Positions 1-12,555 of a DNA stretch of 64,000 nt are shown here, in pieces (the first letter of the stretch is position 1; the number at the start of each line of letters is the position of its first letter). This DNA comes from Aphelenchoides besseyi (lineage: Eukaryota; Nematoda; Chromadorea; Rhabditida; Aphelenchoididae), in assembly GCA_024699855.1 (NCBI GenBank), contig JAMPIQ010000001.1, positions 15,810,001-15,874,000 of the forward strand, read 5' to 3'. The position numbers were made by a program, and so were the translations under genes. The notes beneath the pieces are model-generated. The model saw only the letters and a program-made list of their open reading frames with translations. It did no database searches and was not told the DNA's origin.

Positions 1-286
1 CCGTCGGGTACCCTCCCTTTCGAAAAGGTCAACGGGACGCAGATGTTCGCTAATCAACTGACGACTGTGCAAAAAATTTAACTCAAATCGAATTACAACA
101 AAAATCGCAGCGCCTAAAAAGCGACGCTTTTTTTTCTTTTGTTACCCAAAATCCGCGGTACCAGGAAGCGCCGCGCGAAAGGTCGAGACTCTCAATTTCA
201 ATGCACTAGTCGTTCTCACTCGGAAAAAGTTAAAAGTTTATTTAATACCGGTAAACAAAATAAATTAGCATTAAATGTACACGACC
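1..286. other. Flank downstream of the GM130 gene
   Basis: No gene is supported here. On the minus strand an AATAAA signal (TTTATT on plus at about 239-244) lies some 45 bp past the GM130 stop codon, so the left part is probably 3' flank. A short plus-strand open frame is basic and low-complexity, without splice or start support. Confidence 0.4.
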
Positions 287-3202
287 CTACAGATCATGAA
301 GTTGACCTTTGCATTCACGACAATGTAAATCGGGATTGTAGTTCATGGACGAACTTCGAAGCGAATTCGCCAGCTGATTGATCTGCTGATCGTCCACGGT
401 TTCCATTTCTTTTAACAGCTGAATCAACTCATGAGCTTTGCAAATTCCGCCGTCTTCCTTGACTTCTTGCACTGGAGCATCTGTAACAAGTTAGTCAGTT
501 GGATTCGGTTCACTCGAACTCACTGGTCAAAGAACCCAAAATTGCCGTTTGAATCTTTTCGACTCGTTCCTAAAATTTGAAGCCAATTTGACCAACTGTT
601 CACACGTTTACCTTCAATCGATTCTTCTCGGCTCGCAAACGTTCGCATTCCACTTCTTTCTCTTCGACTTTTGCGCGTATTTGAGCTCTTTGTTGACGAT
701 ATAGTTCAATGAAGTCGGCGATAGACTCGTTCTCCGATTCAACGGCTGTTAACATGTATTCGAGACGTCGATTTGCATGTTGAAGCTCTCGATTCAGTTG
801 TTCCATTTGCTCCAATTTCGATCTCAACTCGGATTCATTCTCATGTAATCTGCAAAAAGCATGAAGTAAAATCGAATTAACTGAGTACTCACTCATAAAA
901 TGCAGTCTGAAGTCCGCGTTGTAACTCACTGGTGGGTCGTGGCGACGATAGGAACTCGTTAATTTGTGATTCGATTGATAGCGCTACTTGATGATGCAAC
1001 TCGTCGGCTGGTGTTGTGGCCGCGGAGGAGTCCACTTCGCCATCAGTTGAACTCAACGACGAATCCACACGGCTATCTTCCTGACTAGCCACTTGAGTTC
1101 CTTCGATTTGCTCAGAAAATTGAACCGAGTTCTCCAAGTGGCTATCTTTATTTTGTTGTTCCGAATAAGCTTCTTCAGTTGAAGGATATTGGATGTTGGA
1201 AACGTTATGAAATTGCAACTCCTGGGACACCGATTCCGAACGCTAAAAGTTTTTCGCTTCTAAACATTTTCCTTCAAATCTGACTACCTGGTTGTCCTAA
1301 AAGATTTCAATAAGTGGACGTGTTTATTGTCAAGACTTACTCTTTGACTCGTTTGTTTAACTTCAATTTCAGCACAGCGATTCGTCATCATAACCAACTG
1401 GTCTTGCAATTCGCGCAACTGTTCTTTCAGCTCCAAATTCTGACCCACAGCTCTCGACACGGTTGCTCGTTCATTTTGCAGTTGATTCGCTAGTTGTTGA
1501 GCATCAGCGTCCATCGAACGCAGTTGACGAATCTGCTCGTTTAGACGCTGAACTTGTTCGTTTGATTCACTCAAACTTTGTTGCAAGTTTACGATCGCAT
1601 TCTCCTTAGAATTGACCTCAACAAGATATCATCACCCAACTCTTACCTTATCTTCCAAAATGGAGTTCAACTGAGCGCAATAAGAGGATTGTCGTTGAAA
1701 TTCGGATTCCGCACGTTCCAAACTATTCTTCATGGCTTGGTATTCGAAAAGCAAGTTCTCGGAGTCCGCAGCATGATCCAAAGCTACTGAGTCGTCTGTT
1801 GAAGTAGTCGGATTGGATTGAGCGGCAGTTTTTCGCAAAATATCCAGCTCTTCATCAGCGCAACGTTTCGCGAACTCCAACTCTCGTTTCTGTTGATTCA
1901 CTTGTTCCAACTGAAACGTCTTTGTTCAGATCGATTTTTGTTACTTAAAGTCTTACGGTTTGTTCCAAAGTAGCAGAATGATTTCTCGCTTGAAGAAGAC
2001 AGGACTCGTAGTGCTGTTTAGTTGCTTGAAATTCGTTGCGCATGTTCGTTAACTCATCAGTTCTTTTCTTTAATTCGACTTCGAAAAAGGTTTTCTCTTC
2101 TGAAACCACAACTAACCAATGGAAAAGATTCGAACTCACCTGTCAGCTTTTCAATGGTTTGTTGTCCATTTTCCGAATCGACAGTGGTCGTTTGTTTGCT
2201 GATTTGTCTAATGAAAATGTCTTTGATGTTCAGTTCATTTCGCATTTCTTGCAATCGACCATTCAACTGATCTTTCTCGTGATACACGTATTTCAATCGG
2301 GCCTGAAAGTTTGGGGAATTAAAGTGAATCGCGTTGAAATGAATCATCCGTTCTTTCGAGCACTTACTTGAACGTCGTTTTTGTCTTGATTCACGATCAC
2401 GATCTTCGCTTCCAACTCGGCACACTCTTTGCGTTGCTGTGCGATGACTGCCGCTTGGCTGGCAATCTTCTCGATCAATTTCTGATTTTCGGTTTGCAGT
2501 TGAATCATCTGGTGGTCTCCGACCGTTCCACGAGCTCGCAACTCCAATTCGGCCTCCAACGACTTTGAATGAGCGTTCGAATTTCTTAACTCCGTTTGCA
2601 GTTGCGTTTTTTCGTCGACAGCAATTGCCAATGCCTGAAATTGATTAGTCACGAAGTGGACGGGAATCTTACGGTTTGCAACTGACTGATCTGTTCGGTT
2701 GATCGTTGGGTTTCAGAATAAGCCTTGTGCAATTCAACGTAATGTCCGTGCTAAACAACGCAATCAAACTCAACAACAGAGAGCTTACCAGGGCTTGTAG
2801 TTTTGCCACAACAGCTCCCAGCTGGTTTTCCTTCTCGTTTAATGCAACACGCAGATTTTCAACTTCATTTGACGACTGAAAGAAACAAATCAGTTGAATC
2901 AATTGAATTCACTTACCGCATGATCGATTTTAACGAACGAAGACGATCGTGACGATCGCAAACTTTGACGTCCCGATTGATTCGTCTGTTCCGGCAGCTG
3001 AGGATCGGACATTTGAGAAGCTGGTGCTGGAATCAAAACCACGTCGTCATCCTGAGTGATTGGCTGTTGATGACCGTCTTGTTGCTGCTGTCGAGATTGA
3101 AATTTGTTCAGCTGCAAATCAACAATCACCTATGACTATCCGACTATTACTTACCAGTTTCTTGGCATGAATTAACCGAGCATCGTCCGAATCGGCACTC
3201 AT
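287..3202 (-). CDS. GOLGA2: Golgin subfamily A member 2 (GM130)-like cis-Golgi matrix protein
   Basis: About 13 exons encode a coiled-coil protein of roughly 780 residues (human GM130 about 1000). Three landmarks in the right order identify it. The N-terminus starts MSADSDDARLIHAKKL then LNKFQSRQQQQ, resembling the GM130 N-terminal p115-binding basic segment. The central NERATVSRAVGQNLELKEQL (about 1440-1480) matches human NDRTTISRALSQNRELKEQL. A C-terminal block has SIADFIELYRQQRAQI (about 680-730) and then AHELIQLLKEMETV (about 400-440), as in the GM130 tail. In other animals GM130 tethers COPI vesicles on the cis-Golgi and binds p115, GRASP65 and Rab1. The start is the first ATG of the exon ending at a GTAAGT donor at 3154. 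It lies 260 bp downstream of another minus-strand gene, a spacing compatible with co-transcription. The human C-terminus ends in a PDZ-binding-type tail; here the last exon ends GQLHDL, so GRASP65 contact may differ. Confidence 0.87.
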
Positions 3203-3462
3203 CTTTCAGACCACAGAGCAAATCATTTACTTTTTGTTCTCTTCCACGTTTTTCTCTTCAGTTACTCAACGTTTAAAGCGAAGTTTCTCGATCCATCGAT
3301 TTCTCGTTCTTACTACTCAGTTCATGGTGGTTTAGAAGGAGATTTTACTTCTCAAACAATTTTAACGTATCATAAACAACAATTTAAAGCTGGGAAGTCG
3401 AGAGAACAAAAGGGTGAATAGCACCAAACGTCTTAGAGACATCAACGGTCAATTTGAGCGAA

Positions 3463-5310
3463 TCAAGCGAGTTTCCCGCTGACTTCAGCCAATACAAAAA
3501 GGATATCATCGAATCCGGTGTTGCGCGTGCGGATGACTTTGCATTTTCCAGTCTTGCCGGCCGCCTTAGCTGTCAACACTCCGTTCTTATCGATAACACG
3601 ACGAACGTAGTCGGTGTACACGATCTGTGAGACTCGTGGGTCGAATTTAGACGGGACGATTAACTGGCATTCGATCTGAAATGTTGAGTTTATTAGTCGA
3701 TGGACACAATGATGGCACTCACGATAATCGAATTCTTCATCGGTTGACAACGACGAATTGGGGAAATACGTTTAATGAACTTGCCCAATGGTCGTGCATT
3801 GAAGTTGGCTCTGGAATTGGTGGTCGAATCGAATGCTTCAACGGTGGAAACTCACGAGTATGGCGGGACAACTTTGAATTCGATGAACTCCGACAATCGT
3901 AAATCTGATGGCGTTTCCTCGTCGTTCATCGACAGCGGGATTTCGTCCGCTAACTCCGGACAGAAAATGTACCTAAGAATCTCACTCAATTGCAGAGTAG
4001 TTGGTCCACTTACCAAATTCCATTGCTTTTATTTTGCGACGCAATGACTCCGCGATAAACTTGTCCGATCACTGGTTCCGGAACCACTTGATTATACTGC
4101 TCCTCGTCGAATTTCGAAACCGCGTGCTCGGGACGTTGTCTTTTCTTCACTGTTTGAAAGCCATCGTTGTCCGCATCTGCAAATCAGCAGTCGAATTGAC
4201 TGGTCGATTGAACTCACTCGTCGTTCCGTTGTTCGACTTCTTTTCGACTATTGGTGGTTTCGACTCCAGAGCTTTTTTGTAGTCCATGACTTTTGGTTTA
4301 TCCTGTTTTTTCGGTTTGACCGATTGCTCAAACGGAATGGCTAGTTCAGCCACGGGCTCATAAAATGGAACATCAGAGTATTTGGTGTTCTCGTCTATTT
4401 CGGTCACTACACCCAAGTTTATTGTTTTCTGTTTCGGCAGACGAATCGGACTAAACAAAAAGTCAAGGGAATAGTCAACGACAACTTACAAAACATTAAC
4501 AATAACCGATTCACCATACTCCAACTCTTCTGTTGTGAAAATAACTACTGGCTGTCGAACGTGACTCAAAACCATACAATTATAGCAGTAGACCTTATTA
4601 GACAATGTGAATTCAGGAGTGCCAATATTAACACGCATAAACGCCTGCCAACGAGTATACGGATGATTCAACAGTTGCTAAAGAACAATTGGAACAGAAA
4701 TGATTAAAGTGACTCACTTGCGAAGTAACCATACGATAAAATTGACCGCGCAAAGCCCAAAAGCATTTTTCTTTCTGTCGAATGTATCTTAGCGCTTTGT
4801 GTGTATCCGGCAAAAAACAAATCATGCAATCATAGAGCGATCCAACTTCAAAATCAATTTCTTTGGCTGGTAATGATAAGACGGCAATCAATCCGACAAG
4901 CGGTGAGACCAACGTTGTATTGCGATTATATCCCAGGTCAAGTTGTAATGCATTAATGTAAAATGCCGGGGCCAAAAGCTGCAAATTCACGTCTTAAATC
5001 ATTTCACAAACAAACCGTCTAACCTCAACAATGTATGAGCCATTATGTGATCGTTTTACTTTGGTTAAGATTGGTTGTTTAATCTTCTGAAAGAAGCGAA
5101 AATCTCAAAAATTGATCTCAAACTCACCGTGTACTCTCGAGCTCTTAGGTCGTAGATAAACCAATCGCCCACTTCGTGATTCATCATCGTTAACGCGCAT
5201 CGTTGAGTATAACAGTGAAAAAGTTCCAGTTCGTTAAACCGAGTTTTATTCACGGCAATCGCGTACTCAATTTGCACATCTACCAATGGATCCGAAACGT
5301 ACACGGACAT
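3463..5310 (-). CDS. Unrecognised multi-exon protein
   Basis: About seven exons with clear GT/AG boundaries encode roughly 500 residues that I do not recognise. The start ATG (MSVYVSDPLVDVQIEYAIAV) directly follows a CGTTTTCAG acceptor with no partner donor nearby, so it is probably the SL trans-splice site; an upstream in-frame ATG (MARFQ) would lie inside that acceptor region. Features seen: an N-terminal segment with several cysteines, a mixed alpha/beta middle (YDCMICFLPDTHKALRYIRQ), a lysine-rich linker around 4250-4330, then NGIWYIFCPELADEIPL (about 3920-4030) that could be a small beta-barrel, and a C-terminal exon DPRVSQIVYTDYVRRVIDKN (about 3580-3650) ending GKLA. There is no signal peptide or membrane segment. 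GM130 follows on the same strand after 260 bp. Function unknown. Confidence 0.7.
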
Positions 5311-6071
5311 CTGAAAACGGGCCACGAGTTTGAATGTTTGTTTTAAAAAACGCGTAATTCAAAATCGACTTCGAAAAACGTCGTTATCGTCGGCGATTAA
5401 AACGCGTTTGGTGATTAACTTCAACTATTCATCGGCGTTAAAAACCCTTGCAAAAAAATGGGAGAAAACAGACGACTCGAAACTGTCAATCAAAGTCGAC
5501 TGTTCCTCGAAGGTCGTTGCGTCTGATGGATGACTTCGGAAGACAAATTAGATCAATGAAATGACCAAAATGGTTAGTCCATACATACAACCACAAAGGG
5601 TATCCTCAGCGTGTAGACCTTCTGAATTGAACAGAAGAATCCGAAAAAGAACATTTTTCTGCTACGAATCAACCAGACGGTCGTCTATTCTACGTCGAAT
5701 AAGAAGCAACTTAGCCGGGTGTTATTGTTGAGTAGAACAAAAAAGAACCTTTTTTGGGTCATAAAAATTACTGTATTGTTGTGACAAACGTTTTTATGTT
5801 TTTCAAAAATCCTTTCATCTCTTGAACAAACACGGAAATCGAAAGCGTTTTTGCGATTCTGATGCTCCGAAATTTGCGTCTTCGTTTAATCGATGTTTCA
5901 GAAGAAGAACGAGCGCCGTTTCCGATCGTGCGTCCGCCACGCAGAGACGCACACGCAAAAAAAGCGTGTGTCCGCACGCTCGACGCGCCTTTTTTCTTTT
6001 GCGCTGCCCTCGCAGTCATAAAAATTGCACGTACAATTTTTGGTTCAGTGAATTTTTGTTGTATTTTAGTT
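5311..6071. other. Divergent intergenic region
   Basis: Lies between two outward-reading genes and probably holds both promoters. The only structure seen is a perfect hairpin at about 5948-5971 (ACACGC, A7-rich loop, GCGTGT). The long open frames on either strand here are low-complexity or lack starts and splice sites. The right end TATTTTAG at about 6062-6069 looks like a trans-splice acceptor for the next gene. Confidence 0.4.
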
Positions 6072-9000
6072 ATGAGCAATGACGAAACGAATCTAGAAAT
6101 CTCGACGTTCGCTCATTTGCGCCGAATTCTCTTAACCCAAAAGTCGTCCACCGAGCAAAATTGCGAATTTGTTTTGTAAGTCCGTTTACATCGCCGTGAA
6201 TTCTCGACGCGCCATGGAGCTTCGTCTTCTGATTCCCGTCATTTTCAGACTTTTGCCGTTGACTCGTTTTGGCAAATTGCGCGGTGCGAATCACGTTGTT
6301 TTGAGCGGTAGTCACGAGTTTCTGTGAGTTACATTCGCTTCTTCTGTTCATTTCACTGGTCTTCAGAAGTACGGTCAGAACGAAACACGCATCCATTTGT
6401 GGTCGTCTGGACCCGAAGAAGAAGCATCTGATCTACGAAATCACGCCCCTGGACTCCAAAGCTACGGTTTTCGTCAACAACTGCGAAATCGTGAGTGTCC
6501 AGACGTGAAAACAATCAAAAATTCTGTTACAGTACGGGACTCGACAGCTTCTTTTTGGCGATTATGTAGCATTTGGCGATCAACTTGACTTCGGACAAAT
6601 CAGTTTCCTTTTCAAGGTGATTGCATTCAACTTCTGAGCCACTAATAATTGCTTGTTTAGTTTGAACGCGCAAATTCAAAATTCGAGTACCCGGTGATTC
6701 TGGAGAACTTGAAATTTGGGGACTCGCCGCATAAGATGCAAAGTCTGATTTTGATGGAAAAGAATCTCTCATACAAGATTGGAGACGTAAATCGAATGGT
6801 CAAAGAGGATTTGGATTTGGTCGAAGCCAATTGTAAGCTTCCACAGGATCGACAGCCCACTCAACAACCGCAAAATGGAAGATCGAATGCCATAGATGTG
6901 AATTTTGTCCAACAGTTGAGTCAACAGATCAACCAACGTCAACTACTCGTTCCTCCCACGTTTCCAATTTCTGCCAGTCAGCCCGCGACTCCGGTTACAA
7001 TCGATGGTCAAATGGACGGCGTTCGCGGTTTACTTCCGTTCAGTCAACCAACCGATCTGCAATCACAACCCGTGGCCTCTGATCTCCTCAAACTTTGGTT
7101 CAACAAAACTCTTAAAAACAACAATGGTAGAGATAATAGACGAGCTTATTTCCTCACTTATGCAATTGTAGATTTCTTGTCGTTTCTTCAACTCCTATCT
7201 GTTTATCCACAACCGAGCAGTTCGGTTTCTTCACCTCTACCGTTGATCTCCAACTCTCAGTTTTCATCATTAACTTCACAGCACACAAATGTTGGCTCCA
7301 GTAGCTCGGCTTTGGACGTTGAAGAGATGCATACTCCTGACTCAACGAATCATAAGCAAACACTAACGAAAAAAACCTCCGCTAAACAAACTGCTAAACG
7401 ACTTAAATCTCGACACATCTTGAAACAATCATTAAAATACATCGCTAACAACGCCATTACAACAGTAAGTTTGAGGTTCAAAAGTCATTCGTTTTTCAAC
7501 ATAGCAACTGACTAGTCAACTACAAATTTTGCTTTCATGTTCTTCAATGATATTCTTTTAGCAAATCGTTCAACACACTCGTCGCCATTCGAGTTTAACT
7601 GAACGTTTACTTGCGAATCAAAAGGAATTGTTAATTTCTGTGGAACAGAATCTCGAAGATCCGACTGAAGCTCCGGCTTTCGATTCGTTGACCTCAAGGA
7701 CGTCCGTTGAGCCTCGATCTTCACCACCACAGCCGTTGAATTTGTACGAAAATGGCGGTATGATAAAGACAAAAGTAAGCAATCAGTTTTGTTTGCAGAA
7801 GAATTCGCGTGCCCACCAATCAAACGCGGAAGACCGAAGAAGAAAGCGATAGCGCCTAGAGTTGATCCTTTTGAGAACGAACCAGGTAATCTGTTAGTTA
7901 TCAGATTTGGAGATGACCAATTTGTTTCAGTCATTTACTCAGCGGAGGAACAACGTTTACTGGCCACAATGCTCTTGGATCTGCGTCAATCCACGAGCTT
8001 GAAAGCCGCTCAATCGACACTTGACAGTCAACAGTTATTCCCGTATCGCGAGCAAACTAACAGACAAAACAATGGACCCACTGAAGAAGAACAGGAAGCT
8101 TACAAATACGCTGAAGAAACAATTCCGCATCTGAGTGAGTTTTCATGCCAAAAGCAACATCTAAATGTTTGTTTTCAGACGGTATTGGAAGACATATGAT
8201 GGCTAAATACCGTGCGATGTACAGAGCAGAAGTGGATACTACGGATGCGGAAACGATGTTGGCCCAACGCTTTCGAGTCAATAAAAAGCTGCGTGCAATG
8301 GAAACGGTAATTAATTCAATCAATTATAGTCAAGTAATCTGTTTTGTAGAAAGCCGAGAAAGCTGCTAAACGTAGAGAAGAAGCAAAAAAGAAGAAAGAA
8401 AGTACTGGTGAGTTTTTTCGATTCGAAGCTTTTTGTTGATGCAGAACTTCTAGGTTGTGGAAGAGGTCGAAAGAAGAAGGTGGCAACTGTATCGCCGCGT
8501 ATTCAAAAGAAGAATACAAAGCAAAAGTCGGCATCAGCTGCGAACTCCTTGATCTCTCCAATTGCTTCTTCAAGTCGATCGACTGCTGTTGCGGCCGTGA
8601 ATGTTCATCAATTGGCGAAAGACGCCAATTTTGACTCCTTCTTAACTACCGAAAACGCAGATCCGTTCAGCTTCGAGGAGGAGGATCCGTTTCATGTCGA
8701 TGCACCGCCCGCCGACGATTTCATTTCTGCGTCATTTTACTTGGACTCAACACGCAGAGCGGCGCAAACGGCCAACGTTCGACTTCAACGTCAAACTCAA
8801 AACCGAGTGAGTAGTTGGTGGTTTTCGTTTCTCAATTTGAATTTTCAGGTGCGAAAACTCGAAAAACGACGTCACAGTAACGCTGCGGAAAACGTGAAAC
8901 GCAAAAAATCGAACGAAGACGGTAACTTATCGGTGAGTTGCAAATGAAATCGATCGTTGATTTCAAGTTTCAGGACACGAGTCGCAAGTCACGAAAAACC

Positions 9001-9280
9001 CAAAAAAATGAGTCGATGGAGTGGTCGCGCGAGAAGCCAACGATCGATCAGGAGGAACCTTGTGCTTCAGAGAAATGTTCCTGGCGTAATGTTGTCTTGA
9101 AAGCCGGAAAAGAGCCTATTGAATGGGTGGCTTGTGAGTGTGTATGGTTCCATTCAAAAAGACGTTTTTTTTTCAGGTGATGGATGTAACGATTGGTTTC
9201 ACTCGATCTGCGTATTCAATGCGAACCGCATGGTACCCGAAAAGGAACGCTTCCAATGTTCTCAGTGTCTGAAATCTTGA
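6072..9280 (+). CDS. FHA and PHD-finger nuclear protein, TCF19-like
   Basis: Many exons encode a protein of roughly 800-900 residues. The first exons form a forkhead-associated domain: HVVLSGSHEFLSTVRTKHAS (the T-K-H-A replacing S-R-x-H-A), then ATVFVNNCEI, then LLFGDYVAFG, matching the conserved NGTxVN and GDxIxxG positions. Around 7805-7840 is an AT-hook-like KRGRPKKK. The last two exons form a PHD finger: Cys residues, EWVACDGCNDWFHSICVF, and a final RFQCSQC, followed at once by the stop. The splice at 9133/9177 restores the canonical W-V-x-C-D-x-C. FHA at the N-terminus, AT-hook-like basic motif and PHD at the extreme C-terminus is the layout of vertebrate TCF19 (345 residues), but this protein is more than twice as long, with a low-complexity middle. 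Expected role: phosphopeptide and methyl-histone reading in chromatin. Orthology to TCF19 is inference; the domains are seen. Confidence 0.75.
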
Positions 9281-9630
9281 GTCCAATCTCTTGTGTGTAT
9301 CTTTAACCTGAATCTCCTCAGAAATAATAACCTCTTTTTGCCCACGTATCATATCAAAATTTGGGCCTTCGATCTTGAAACCGCGTTTTTTCTTCTTCCC
9401 AGTGATTTATTTCGTTTCTGTTGATTTAGAGGTAACAATAAAGTAAAAGGAGTTTATTGCAAAATAACCGGAAATTGGCACAAAAATTGAAGGCGTAAAG
9501 AAAGGTCGAGAGACTTCAGAGGATCCATGTTTCGTTGTTTACGTATCTCGTTGTTTGAGTGGGCGAGTCGAGAAGCGGAATCAGTTGCGGATTTAGCTGG
9601 AAAGTCGGTAGTGAGTTTTTAAATTGGAAT
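9281..9630. other. Convergent 3' flanks
   Basis: Two converging genes end here. A plus-strand AATAAA at about 9438 and a minus-strand AATAAA (TTTATT at about 9453) lie about 15 bp apart, so the two 3' UTRs probably overlap. No further gene seen. Confidence 0.5.
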
Positions 9631-11041
9631 TCACAGCACATTCGCATCTTCTTGCGCGTCTTCAGTGAGTGATTGCTCTTCGGTCACCGTCCGAGACTCT
9701 TTGCCGAACAGATGACTCGACCTTTCCGGGCTTTTGATGAGTAGCGTGAGAACGGAGAGAAAGAAGAGTTCGCAGATTACGATGAAATTGCATATGACTG
9801 AAATCGGAAATTAAGCAAACGAAAGTGGTCACTTACATCTCGCGTGTTCGGGTGGAGTCTGAAAGAGCAGAAATTAAAGGTCGAGTGATTAGTTCTTACC
9901 AGAATTCCGCCACAGCCAATCAGATTGAAACGAAGCAAAATGTTTTGGAACAAAATCGGATGTTGAGCAGAAAAGAACTGGAATTGTCGATGAAAAGCTT
10001 TTGGATCTTCTTGACTTACCAACATCGCGATATCCACTATCCTGAACATCCACATGAAACCGAAGATTGACAGACGATCCTAAAGTCCAACATTACATTC
10101 AGCACAGAGATTTCGAATTCAGAAGTAACAAAAATAAAACTTTGATTCACTTACAGAAACCAATCGTGCAAGAGTATGAATGGCAAAAACTGCCAACAGA
10201 ATTGAAATTAAAGTCGCAAATTCACATAATTGCACTTCGTAAGCGGCATCTCGTTGGATTTCGACTGTAATCGTGGCTTCAATGAACAGAACCTGAAGAT
10301 CAAAGTCATAAGTTGCGGTTTGTTCTGCAATCTATTTGTCTTTCTCCACTTACCACAGCTCTCACAATCGGTGCTTGAAGCACAAAAAACTCCAAAATTT
10401 TGAGATTCTTAGTCGACGCTTTGACTTCCGGAAGACAGGAAAAGAAACAGCAAATCGGCGGTGATTGAAAGTTGATGTTTCTTCCGCTGATTGTCAACTC
10501 TCGAGACAGTTGATTGCGACCATCTGTCAGATGCCGAATCAAGGAGACCAAAATGAATAGACACAACAAGAAATACAACATTCCTCCACTCATCATCAAT
10601 GCTCCATTTCGTGGACTGATCATACCAACTAACATCAAGAAAATCGAAATCTGCAGTTGTTCGTAGTAAGGAATTGTCTTCGAATTCTCGGACTTACGGG
10701 AAATAAAGTGATCAGAAAATACAACTTGTTTCTTCGTTTCTCGCTGGAAATGTTTCTATAGACGTAAATACATTCGAGAAGAGCGATGGCAAAACTGAAG
10801 ATGGTGAGCAGAAGGCCGACAATGAGAAGAACCAGTTGGTAAATGAGGAGTTCTAAAGAGCATGTGAAAATAATGAAATTAAAGACTTACTGGACAGAAA
10901 CTCTCCAACTGATGGACCGTGAATGGACGCATCCAAACTGTTCGAACAGTTGTAGCCCGTGTAATTGGGAAAAATAAAGTTTTGCAGCTGCTGATGCACC
11001 ATCCACGATGATCCGTCGAGATTCCACATTTTCGAGTTCAT
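9631..11041 (-). CDS. Organic solute transporter alpha / TMEM184 family membrane protein
   Basis: Eight exons, about 360 residues. The N-terminal part carries N-linked glycosylation-type sites (PNYTGYNCSN), then hydrophobic segments YQLVLLIVGLLLTIFSFAIA, FLMLVGMISPRNGALM, GGMLYFLLCLFILVSLI, a Cys-containing linker CCFFSCLPEVKASTKNLKIL, then FVLQAPIVRAV and three or four further membrane segments. This order, the basic linker after a CC-rich motif and the Q-x-P-x-x-x-A stretch are typical of the DUF300 / OST-alpha (SLC51A) and TMEM184 families; C. elegans has several (osta genes). Members move bile acids, steroids and other organic anions or act in lipid transport. The C-terminal exon ends with an acidic tail (EEQSLTEDAQEDANVL). 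The chosen ATG follows a TTTGCAG acceptor and a 14-nt leader containing a two-codon upstream reading frame (ATGGACTGA). It lies 428 bp downstream of PHAX on the same strand. Confidence 0.8.
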
Positions 11042-11469
11042 TGCTCAGTCCATCGGCTGCAAATAAGCGAACTGAAAGCCGAAGCTGACGCCCGTAAGGC
11101 GCAAACTTAACACGCAAAACACGCACAAAAGTTTTAAGCTTAAGCAAGAAATAGTTCTCCGCTAACAGTCGACTTCGGTAAGCAAATAGAGACGCCTATT
11201 TGGGACTCGTTTTAACCGCCATCCACGACTCTGCTTCAGTTCCGGTGTCTAATTCGCGCGCAAATCCTCCACAGAAAAACGCCATTCCCGATGATTTCGC
11301 GACACTTTTCGGAGGAAAAAACGTCAAAAACAAAATCTTATCGATTGGGAAGGCTGAATTATTTATGGCAATTTTAGCATAACAAGTCGACTGGGCTGAT
11401 AACAACCGTCGATCTTTGAGCGACAATGCAACAAAAATAAAAATTTATTGTGAAAAAGAAACAAATGAA
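11042..11469. other. Gap between PHAX and the OST-alpha-like gene
   Basis: Contains an AATAAA on the minus strand (about 11437) for PHAX and the acceptor TTTGCAG just before the downstream gene. Two overlapping short open frames on opposite strands (about 11200-11425) have no splice or family support. Confidence 0.4.
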
Positions 11470-12555
11470 TCACTTCTCTTCATTGCGAATTTCGTCAACT
11501 AGACAGTCGCGGACTGTTGGCAATTCACGTTCATTGTCGTCAATCTCCAAGTTCGCGAACTGAAAAAAAGGAATTGGCAAAAGCAAAAGAATCGAATGAA
11601 ACCCGTTGATTTTGCTGCTTGTCCTTGGCGTGTTTTTGGGTGAATTCTCGTATTTGATTCTGAAGACTTGATGTCAACATTGATCGCTGTTTTTCCTCAC
11701 CTTAAGATTCTGAGAAATCGACTCGGAACGGCGCAGCAACTCGAAGAAAACGCCTCCGGGAGTTCGTCGCCGATTTCCGGCACGAACCTGAAGACCACCA
11801 GTCTTCTCGGTCTTGACGGTTTGAGCGAACAGTTTCAACGATTGAGTCTTTCCGATGACCGTGCAGGCAAATGTGATTGGAATCTAAAGGACTTCTAAGA
11901 CGCAAAAAGAACGAAACTCACGAGATCTTCTTCGCCCAAAGCGCGACCAATCGACTCGGCAGTTTGGACCATGTTCTTGTCGTCGGGAATCTGTGTGGCG
12001 AAGAGTTCTTCGTACGAAAAGTTTGGATGCATTGACACTTGAAAATACTGTCGACTTAGACGCTTCTTTTTGCCGTATCGTTTGCCATAAGAATCCAATG
12101 AGTTCAGTGATTCAACGGACCGTTCGATTCGTCGTTTGCGGTTCTGCGGACGTGCTGTTGGCAAATTCGCTTGTTTCCGTTGAACCGATCGACTCGGCAC
12201 TCCGAACTCGGGAAATTCGTCGACCGTTTCGAAGTCGTTCGAAACCACAGGCTGCAAAAAGAATTAAACACAAGGAAAGAAGTTCACTTACTTGAAAGTT
12301 ATCGGTCACTTCGAAATCTGCGTCTTTTCCAATCGTATACGATTCGGCGCCACGTTCGAACTTCTTCTTAACGTCCGTTAAGTCGCTCGGTTTGCTTATG
12401 TCTCGAAGTTTCTCCTCCAAAACTTCGGATTCCAGAACCTGAGTCCACAAATCGCCGCCGCTTGTTTTCGTCGATCGATCGACTTCTTTTTCCATTTCGG
12501 CAATCTCTCCGTCTTCTTCTTCCGATTCCGATTTGGCGCGAATTCGACTCGACAT
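11470..12555 (-). CDS. PHAX: Phosphorylated adaptor for RNA export (PHAX)
   Basis: Five exons, about 300 residues (human 394). The N-terminal half is acidic and serine-rich (SESEEEDGEIAEMEKEVD), followed by basic patches (QNRKRRIERSV, YGKKKRLSRQ) suited to nuclear localisation. The conserved RNA-binding domain is clear in exons 2-3: AESIGRALGEEDL, then IPITFACTVIGKTQSLKLFA, TVKTEKTGGLQVRAGNRRR and TPGGVFFELLRRSESISQNL; the K-x-G-G-L...RRRTPGGVFF signature is diagnostic. PHAX bridges the nuclear cap-binding complex on U snRNAs to CRM1/RanGTP for export and also acts on small nucleolar RNAs. Exon 3 must begin at CTTTAG/ATTCC to stay in frame. The last intron has a weak donor (GTTTCA). The ATG follows an AG with no upstream exon seen, so it may be trans-spliced. 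Confidence 0.9.

Noticed and set aside
5768..6079. Arg/Lys-rich 103-codon minus-strand frame
   Set aside because: Lies across the promoter and first exon of the FHA-PHD gene, with no splice signals or family motif.
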